From the NCBI RefSeq assembly GCF_013004645.1, contig NZ_JABEME010000016.1, positions 1-59,534 on the forward strand: DNA of 59,534 nucleotides, read 5' to 3'. Below the pieces are notes generated by a model. The model did not search any database. It was not told the DNA's origin and saw only the letters and a list, made by a program, of their open reading frames with translations. The stretch's first letter is position 1, and each line of letters starts with the position of its first letter. Positions 54,654 through 59,534 of the stretch are shown here, piece by piece. The translations under genes were made by a program, and so were the position numbers. Source of the DNA: Stenotrophomonas africana. Lineage in GTDB: Bacteria; Pseudomonadota; Gammaproteobacteria; Xanthomonadales; Xanthomonadaceae.

Positions 54654-55856
54654 TCATTGCGCCGTGGCGGTGCGTACCGCCGGTGACGATAGCGGATCGG
54701 CCTTCAGGCCGAACAGGGGGCGCAGCCAGCGCACGCGACGGATCAGCAGTTCGTGGATCAGCAGGCAGCCGCCGACGGTGCCGCCCAGCAGTAGCGACGG
54801 CTCCAGCCAAGGACCCAGTTGCAATGGCTTGAGCCAGAACAACAGCACGATGATCAGGCTCTGGTGCAGCATGTACCACGGATAGATGGCTTCGGTGCAG
54901 TACGGCAGCCAGCGGAACGGGCGATCGAGGACGACCTTGCCCCAGCCCAGGATGGTCAGCAGCGCGGTCCAGACGTACAGCGACTGGCTGGTGCGGCCCT
55001 GCAGGTCCCAGAACGGTTCGGGCCATTGCCGCAGCAAGGAATCAGCCGGCAGTACCTGGCCGAGGATGCGCAACCCCAGATACCAGGCGATCGCGGCCAG
55101 CGCCAGCCATAGCGTGGTGCGGCGCAGGGCGACCACACGCTGCCAGAACACCGGCTCGCGACCGAGCAGGTAGCCTGCCAGGAACACCGTTGCGTATTTG
55201 GCGTGCTGGTACCAGTCGCCAAGCAGGGCATTGGTGGACGGATAGATCGGCTCCAGCCAGATCACCCAGGCCAGCAGCAGGGCGGACGGCAGGCCGATCA
55301 GCAGCATCGGCGATGCAGCGCAGAACGCCACCGCGCAGCGCACCACCGGCCTTCCCAGCAATGGCATCAACAGGGCCAGGGCCAGCGTGTAGTTCCACAG
55401 ATAGGCCAGGTACCACAAGTGGTTCCAGGTGATGCCGTACTGCCAACCGGCGAAACTCCCTTCCGGCCACGGCCGCACCTGCCAATAGCGCAGCAGGAAG
55501 TGGCCGAAGCCGGGTGCCACGTGGCCGTTGGCCACGCCTTCGCAGTAGGGCTGGATCGGCACGATCACGAACATGCCGAACAGCAGCGGCAGCAGCAGCC
55601 GCCACGTGCGCAGGCCGGCGATGCGCAGCAGCCTGCCTTCCGGCCGCATCAGCGCGACGGCGATACCCGAGATCAGGAACAGCAGCGACATCCGCCAGCG
55701 GTTGACGAACAGCATCGGCCACTGCAGCCACTCGGCGGTATGCACGCTCTTGAGGTGGAAACCCCAGTCGTCCACATAGGCCATGCCGGTGTGGTAAAGG
55801 ATCAGCAGAGCGAAGGCGAACACGCGCAGGGCGTCGATGTCGTGGCGTCGGGTCAT
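54654..55856 (-). CDS. Acyltransferase 3 family membrane protein
   Basis: A 400-residue integral membrane acyltransferase with about 10 helices, of the type that decorates periplasmic glucans, lipopolysaccharide or other glycans. MTRRHDIDALRVFAFALLIL starts the family signature (Arg-x-Asp then helix 1 with LYHTGM, the conserved catalytic His). Further features: WRMSLLFLISGIAVAL and ITWNHLWYLAYLWNYTLALA. OpgC/MdoC-like in overall look. The start at 55856 is chosen because the open frame upstream covers the divergent promoter region. Divergent from a LytTR regulator gene. Confidence 0.87.
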   Translation of the reverse strand: MTRRHDIDALRVFAFALLILYHTGMAYVDDWGFHLKSVHTAEWLQWPMLFVNRWRMSLLFLISGIAVALMRPEGRLLRIAGLRTWRLLLPLLFGMFVIVPIQPYCEGVANGHVAPGFGHFLLRYWQVRPWPEGSFAGWQYGITWNHLWYLAYLWNYTLALALLMPLLGRPVVRCAVAFCAASPMLLIGLPSALLLAWVIWLEPIYPSTNALLGDWYQHAKYATVFLAGYLLGREPVFWQRVVALRRTTLWLALAAIAWYLGLRILGQVLPADSLLRQWPEPFWDLQGRTSQSLYVWTALLTILGWGKVVLDRPFRWLPYCTEAIYPWYMLHQSLIIVLLFWLKPLQLGPWLEPSLLLGGTVGGCLLIHELLIRRVRWLRPLFGLKADPLSSPAVRTATAQ

Positions 55857-55942
55857 GGTGGTGGTGTGCCGGAAGGTCCAGCCAACGTGACGCCGCCCGA
55901 CCCGTGCAGCCACTGCCGAGGGGCCACCGGAACCCGCGCAGT

Positions 55943-55989
55943 GACCAATGGCGGGGGTGGCGGGACCAATGGAGCCGCTACCCTTGGTC
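55943..55989. promoter_or_regulatory. Candidate LytTR operator: two identical 9-bp repeats
   Basis: GACCAATGG at 55943-55951 and again at 55964-55972, separated by 12 bp (21 bp centre to centre). A third, inverted and slightly altered copy (CCTTGGTC) is at 55982-55989. LytTR-domain regulators such as AgrA and AlgR-type proteins bind pairs of 9-bp direct repeats about 12 bp apart. The site lies between the acyltransferase and LytTR genes. Confidence 0.55.
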
Positions 55990-56019
55990 CCTTGAGGCAG
56001 GCTGGAGCACCGCAACGAC

Positions 56020-56892
56020 ATGGATGCAGCAATGACCCAGGGCCGACCACCGCGCTGGCGTACTTCAACCCGCCTGCTGGTATGGGCGGCGATCCTGTCG
56101 GCTTCAGCGGTGACCAATGCGCTGGTGGAAGTGATGGATGCCAGTCGCCGCGGCGCCGATCTCGGGCTGTGGGAGCCGATGATCTGGGAGTTCAGCAGCC
56201 TCGGTCTGATCCTGTTGACCCTGCCGCTGCTGTGGTGGGGCTGCGAGCGCTGGCCGCTGCATGCCGATACCTGGAAGCGGCGGTTGCCGCTGTACCTGCT
56301 GGCCAGCGTCGGCTGGTCGCTGTTGCATGTGGTGGGGATGATGCTGCTGCGGCACCTGGCCTATGGAGCGCTGGGCTATCGGTACCAGGACGATGCCGGC
56401 TGGCTGGAGCGTTTTGCCTACGAATACCTGAAGGATGTGCGCGCCTTCGCGATGTTCGTGGCACTGGAGCACTTTGCCAGCTGGTTCGGCCGGCGCAGGC
56501 AGGGTGAGGCGAGCCTGCTGGCCGAGCCCGACGTTGGGCCGCCGGTGGAGCCGGTCGAGCGCCCCCAGCACTTCCTGGTGCGCAAGCTGGGCAAGGAGTT
56601 CCTGGTTGCCACGGCCGACGTGGAATACGCCCAGGCGGCGGGCAACTACGTGAACCTGCGGGTGCGCGGCCACGATTACCCGTTGCGGATCACCATGGCG
56701 GTGCTGGAGCGGCGGCTCGATCCGGCAGTGTTCCTGCGCCCGCACCGCAGCTGGCTGATCCACCGTGACCAGCTGCGCTCGATCGAGCCGCTGGACGGCG
56801 GCGAGGCCCTGCTGCACATGGCCGACGGGGCGAAGGTGCCCTGCAGCCGGCGCCAGCTGCCGCTGCTGCGGCAGGCGCTGGGCGGAGGGTAG
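56020..56892 (+). CDS. Membrane-bound LytTR-family transcriptional regulator (RpfD-like)
   Basis: A 290-residue regulator. The N-terminal half holds about four hydrophobic segments (LLVWAAILSASAVTNALVEV; FSSLGLILLTLPLLWWG; LYLLASVGWSLLHVVGMMLL; FAMFVALEHFASWF). The C-terminal LytTR domain covers about residues 184-287 (FLVATADVEYAQAAGNYVNL; VFLRPHRSWLIHRDQLRSIE). No receiver domain, so it probably senses a membrane signal directly. Lying between recJ and prfB in an rpf-like region, it may correspond to Xanthomonas rpfD, which also encodes a LytTR protein; not certain. Its stop codon TAG is part of a SMAG GTAG head. Starts at 56020 or 56032. Confidence 0.85.
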   Translation: MDAAMTQGRPPRWRTSTRLLVWAAILSASAVTNALVEVMDASRRGADLGLWEPMIWEFSSLGLILLTLPLLWWGCERWPLHADTWKRRLPLYLLASVGWSLLHVVGMMLLRHLAYGALGYRYQDDAGWLERFAYEYLKDVRAFAMFVALEHFASWFGRRRQGEASLLAEPDVGPPVEPVERPQHFLVRKLGKEFLVATADVEYAQAAGNYVNLRVRGHDYPLRITMAVLERRLDPAVFLRPHRSWLIHRDQLRSIEPLDGGEALLHMADGAKVPCSRRQLPLLRQALGGG

Positions 56893-56976
56893 CGTCGACT
56901 GTCAGTCGACTGCTGTTCGTTCAGGTTCTGGTGAAGCCCGCGCTGCGCGCGATAGTCGACTGACAGTCGACTCTAC
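56889..56976. repeat. SMAG-type pair after the LytTR gene
   Basis: GTAGcGTCGACTgtcAGTCGAC begins at 56889 and an inverted unit ends in CTCTAC at 56976. The first GTAG supplies the TAG stop (56890-56892) of the regulator. Confidence 0.75.
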
Positions 56977-57065
56977 CGAGGCGCGGGCGGGCGGGGGGGC
57001 TCATGCCGGGAGTCGCCTGCCTGCGGTATCATTACCAGTCATCTTTTGAATGCATAACCGCCGAC

Positions 57066-58191
57066 ATGATCGAACTGAATCCTGTCCGCCAGCGCATCAC
57101 CGATCTGACCGATCGCGTGCTGTCGCTTCGGGGGTATCTTTGACTACGACGCCAAGAAAGAGCGTCTTGAAGAAGTAACGCGGGAGCTGGAAAGCCCCGA
57201 CGTCTGGAACAACGCCGAGTACGCCCAGAACCTGGGCCGCGAGCGTTCCAGCCTGGAAAAGACCGTGGGCGGCATCGCCTCGGTGCTGGATGGCCTGAAC
57301 GACGCCACCGAACTGCTCGAACTGGCCGAGTCCGAGCAGGACGAGGACACCGCATTGGCGGTGGTCGCCGACCTGGACAAGCACCAGGCGCACGTCGAAA
57401 AGCTGGAGTTCCAGCGCATGTTCTCCGGCGAGATGGACAATGCCGCTGCGTTCGTCGACATCCAGGCCGGTGCTGGTGGCACCGAAGCCCAGGACTGGGC
57501 CGAGATCCTGCTGCGCATGTACCTGCGCTGGTGTGAATCGCGGGGCTGGAAGACCGAGCTGATGGAAGTCTCCGGTGGCGACGTCGCCGGCATCAAGTCG
57601 GCCACGCTGCGCGTGGAAGGCGACTATGCCTATGGCTGGCTGAAGACCGAGACCGGCGTGCACCGCCTGGTGCGCAAGTCGCCGTTCGACTCGGACAACC
57701 GCCGCCACACCAGCTTCACCTCGGTGTTCGTGTCGCCGGAGATCGATGACAACATCGACATCACCATCAACCCGGCCGACCTGCGCACCGACGTGTACCG
57801 TTCGTCCGGCGCCGGTGGCCAGCACGTGAACAAGACCGAGTCGGCGGTGCGAATCACTCACATCCCGACCAACATCGTTGTGGCCTGCCAGACCGGCCGC
57901 AGCCAGCACCAGAACCGCGACAACGCGATGAAGATGCTGGCCGCCAAGCTGTACGAGCTGGAGATCCAGAAGCGCAACGCCGAGAAGGACGCGGTCGAAG
58001 CCACCAAGTCCGACATCGGCTGGGGCAGCCAGATCCGCAACTACGTGCTGGACCAGAGCCGTATCAAGGACCTGCGCACCGGCATCGAACGCTCGGATAC
58101 GCAGAAGGTGCTCGACGGCGACCTGGACGAGTTCGTCGAGGCCAGCCTGAAGGCCGGCCTGGCCGTGGGCTCCAAGCGCGTCGATGCCTGA
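57066..58191 (+). CDS. prfB: Peptide chain release factor 2, with programmed +1 frameshift
   Basis: Translation starts at 57066 ([18 protein letters not shown]...) and meets an in-frame TGA at 57141. The surrounding CGG GGG TAT CTT TGA C is the classical prfB frameshift site, with a Shine-Dalgarno-like GGGGG upstream and the slippery CTT. Skipping the T at 57141 continues as GAC TAC GAC to the stop at 58189-58191, giving 374 residues. The GGQ peptidyl-hydrolysis motif is in [20 protein letters not shown]2 recognises UGA/UAA, so the site autoregulates its own level. The gene is intact, not a pseudogene. Confidence 0.96.
57131..57144 (+). promoter_or_regulatory. prfB: prfB +1 recoding site
   Basis: GGGGTATCTTTGAC: internal Shine-Dalgarno-like G-run, CTT slippery codon, UGA and a following C that weakens termination. 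When RF2 is scarce the ribosome slips forward one base. Confidence 0.95.
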
Positions 58192-58257
58192 TCGACGCGC
58201 CTGCGCGGAGATCGTCACCCTCGTGCGCAACGCCGAGGGCGGCTGATCACGCTTCCG

Positions 58258-58325
58258 GTAGAGCCGAGCCCATGCTCGGCTGCTGTTGGCGCAGTAGCAG
58301 ATGCGTCGAGCATGGCTCGACGCTA
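58258..58325. repeat. Two SMAG units between prfB and the XRE gene
   Basis: GTAGAGCCGAGC ccat GCTCGGCT (from 58258) and GCGTCGAGC atg GCTCGACGC followed by TAG (to 58325). The stems differ but both keep the SMAG layout. Confidence 0.75.
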
Positions 58326-58345
58326 GAACGGGTACGGCGGTAGCG

Positions 58346-59128
58346 ATGATGCGCAGCGAAAGTGAACGCAAGGAACTCGGCGGCTTCCTCAAGGCCTGCC
58401 GCGCCCGTGTCGACCCCGCCACGCTCGGCCTGCCGGGCGGGCGCCGGCGCACCCCGGGCCTGAAGCGCGAGGAAGTGGCGTTGGCGATCGGGGTCAGCGT
58501 CAGCTGGTACACCTGGATCGAGCAGGGCCGCGAAGTGCGCGCCTCGCCCGAGGTGCTGGAGCGCCTGGCACAGGTGTTACGCATGAGCGACGACGAACGC
58601 GCCTATGCATTCGCGCTGTCCGGCTACGGCGTGCCTCTGGAATCGCCGGACGAGAGCGTGACCGACGGCCTGCGCCAGCTGGTGGAAGCGATGCAGCCGA
58701 TTCCGGCCTACGTGCGCAACACCCGCTTCGACATCCTGGCCTGGAACCCGGCCATCGCCGAGCTGTTCGTGGACTACAGCCAGCTGGCGCCGCATGAGCG
58801 CAATACGCTGCGCCTGATGTTCCTGTACCCGCCGTACCGCACGCTGATCCTCAACTGGGAAGAAATGACCCGCGGCCTGCTGGCGGGTTTCCGCGCGGCG
58901 ATGGCGCAGGCGCCAGACAAGGCGCCGTTCCTGGCGCTGGTGGAGGACATCGCCGCGCACAGCGAAGAGTTCCGCCAATGGTGGCCGGAGCACGATGTGC
59001 GGCGGTTCGACGAAGGGGCGAAGAAGCTCAACCACCCCACGCGCGGGCTGCTGGACCTGCAGTACGTGGCGCTGGTGCCGGAGAGCCGGCACGATCTTTC
59101 CCTGGTTACTTACCTGCCGCGTAGGTAG
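58346..59128 (+). CDS. XRE-family regulator with MmyB-like ligand domain
   Basis: A 260-residue regulator. N-terminal helix-turn-helix (about 30-75: TPGLKREEVALAIGVSVSWY then TWIEQGREVRASPEVLERLA), followed by a PAS-like MmyB domain (about 105-255: NTRFDILAWNPAIAELFVDY; RTLILNWEEMTRGLLAGFRA) found in actinobacterial and proteobacterial regulators that bind fatty-acid-like ligands. Start MMRSESERKELGG at 58346; the second Met (58349) is possible. Stands alone after prfB, so its targets are not obvious. Confidence 0.88.
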   Translation: MMRSESERKELGGFLKACRARVDPATLGLPGGRRRTPGLKREEVALAIGVSVSWYTWIEQGREVRASPEVLERLAQVLRMSDDERAYAFALSGYGVPLESPDESVTDGLRQLVEAMQPIPAYVRNTRFDILAWNPAIAELFVDYSQLAPHERNTLRLMFLYPPYRTLILNWEEMTRGLLAGFRAAMAQAPDKAPFLALVEDIAAHSEEFRQWWPEHDVRRFDEGAKKLNHPTRGLLDLQYVALVPESRHDLSLVTYLPRR

Positions 59129-59130
59129 GT

Positions 59131-59195
59131 TGGTCGGCAGGGCTGCGCCCTGCACCCGCAGAGGCTTCAAGCCAAGGCAACAGCAACAGCAACAG
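59131..59195. repeat. Hexamer run plus GC hairpin module, copy 3 (inverted)
   Basis: GGCAGGGCTGCGCCCTGC hairpin, then GAGGCTTCAAGCC, then CAACAG repeated four times. Read on the other strand it has the same order as the copies at 103-165 and 13775-13836. Confidence 0.55.
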
Positions 59196-59217
59196 CAACA
59201 GCGAGCATCCTTGGGAT

Positions 59218-59321
59218 GGCGGGGCGGTGTGGGCTGGCAGGACACGCCGTGAACCCATCCATGGGGGCTCGATGGCGCCATCCATGGCGCCAACGGTCCT
59301 GCCAACCCACACCGCCCCGCC
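59218..59321. repeat. Large palindrome with 26-nt arms
   Basis: Arms 59218-59243 and 59296-59321 pair with one mismatch (GGCGGGGCGGTGTGGG ... CCCACACCGCCCCGCC). The 52-nt loop contains a perfect inner palindrome GATGGCGCCATC (59271-59282). Confidence 0.7.
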
Positions 59322-59351
59322 TTTGACAGTTTCCGCGCGGTTGTTGGTGGG

Positions 59352-59369
59352 TGTCGACCTTGGTCGACA
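59352..59369. repeat. GGTGGGTG-headed palindrome
   Basis: TGTCGACC tt GGTCGACA preceded by GGTGGG. Its stem differs at paired positions from the copies at 10308 and 36380 while still pairing fully. Confidence 0.65.
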
Positions 59370-59459
59370 CATCTGTCAGATATCGAAAGAAATTCCGGGG
59401 TCAGATCCCAAGAGTATTCCCGTCAGATCGCGGAAATCTGTCGAAGGCGGGGTGGGTCC

Positions 59460-59533
59460 GGTTGAGGGGGCGTGAGCCGCATGGATGCGGCGACCGAGCT
59501 TACATGGACGTACTTGCAGCGCCCCCCTCAACC
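59460..59533. repeat. Nested palindromic element, copy 3
   Basis: Outer arms GGTTGAGGGGGCG / CGCCCCCCTCAACC; inner GCCGCAT gg ATGCGGC (59476-59491); linker CGACCGAGCTTACATGGACG. It closely matches copy 2 at 13674, including the linker. Confidence 0.75.
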
Positions 59534-59534
59534 G

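Larger units (their letters stand above)
59129..59534. other. Repeat-filled region at the right end
   Basis: No gene seen. Contents in order: GC hairpin and CAACAG hexamer run (59131-59195), a large palindrome (59218-59321), a GGTGGGTG-headed palindrome (59352-59369) and the nested palindromic element (59460-59533). The stretch CCGGGGTCAGATCCC near 59396 is also intergenic-repeat-like. Confidence 0.75.

Noticed and set aside
57066..57143. prfB as a pseudogene because of the in-frame TGA
   Set aside because: The TGA lies in the conserved +1 frameshift site of RF2 genes, and the downstream frame is complete.
59170..59200. Possible CRISPR-like array in the CAACAG tract
   Set aside because: It is a simple 6-bp tandem repeat without spacers or cas genes.

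Overview
This window looks like a chromosomal segment of a Stenotrophomonas (S. maltophilia complex; Xanthomonadaceae). The grounds are uniformly high G+C coding sequence, many short palindromes with GTAG heads (SMAG-type repeats), a SmeYZ-like RND efflux locus with a divergent two-component system, and the dapB-carA-carB-greA-rpfE-...-recJ-...-prfB gene order known from the neighbourhood of the Xanthomonas rpf cluster. No rRNA, tRNA, CRISPR, integrase or transposase gene was seen. Most of the window is ordinary core genome; the variable material is repeats, small paralog families and one accessory patch near 53-54 kb.

Layout. 0.3-10.3 kb: a mannoside-utilisation cluster, all on the + strand (GH92 alpha-mannosidase, LacI regulator, FucP-like MFS transporter, PfkB sugar kinase, AGE-family isomerase, GH2 beta-mannosidase). 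Its logic reads as extracytoplasmic release of mannose, uptake, isomerisation to fructose and phosphorylation. 10.4-12.4 kb: methionine salvage operon mtnB-mtnD-mtnC on the - strand. 12.6-13.6 kb: two paralogous small lipoproteins with a decayed third copy between them. 13.8-16.8 kb: two APC amino-acid permeases. 17-20.8 kb: a Nudix hydrolase, serA, a divergent D-2-hydroxyglutarate dehydrogenase-like flavoenzyme and a DUF2388 protein. 20.9-22.7 kb: a DUF4105 protein with an HExxH motif.

22.7-29.3 kb: sensor kinase and response regulator facing away from a membrane-fusion protein, an RND transporter and an overlapping small NTF2-like gene (SmeSyRy-SmeYZ type, with no outer-membrane component). 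29.4-30.8 kb: an MliC/COG3650-type lipoprotein and an EF-P-like protein. 30.9-33.8 kb: acyl-CoA/leucine catabolism genes (SDR, HMG-CoA lyase, VOC protein, enoyl-CoA hydratase). 33.9-36.3 kb: feoA-feoB plus a FeoB-associated Cys-rich membrane protein behind a Fur-like site. 36.4-38.8 kb: a frameshifted DUF4304-like gene and an SDR-MerR-quinone reductase operon.

38.9-49.8 kb: dapB, carAB, greA, rpfE, two abutting DUF1176 genes and recJ, then a perfect 24-bp-arm hairpin. 50-52.9 kb: a large VIT/VWA surface-type protein. 53-54.6 kb: a lower-G+C orphan gene flanked by similar ~33-bp sequences, and a 58-codon membrane ORF. 54.7-56.9 kb: an acyltransferase divergent from a membrane LytTR regulator; their shared promoter region holds two identical 9-bp direct repeats 12 bp apart. 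57.1-59.1 kb: prfB with its programmed +1 frameshift and an XRE/MmyB-like regulator. Both window ends are repeat-rich.

The strongest candidates for undescribed biology are the LytTR-type operator, the lipoprotein family with its decayed member, the orphan accessory gene with its flanking similarity, and a composite palindrome/hexamer/hairpin module present three times. I found no clear-cut new multi-gene defence or secretion system.
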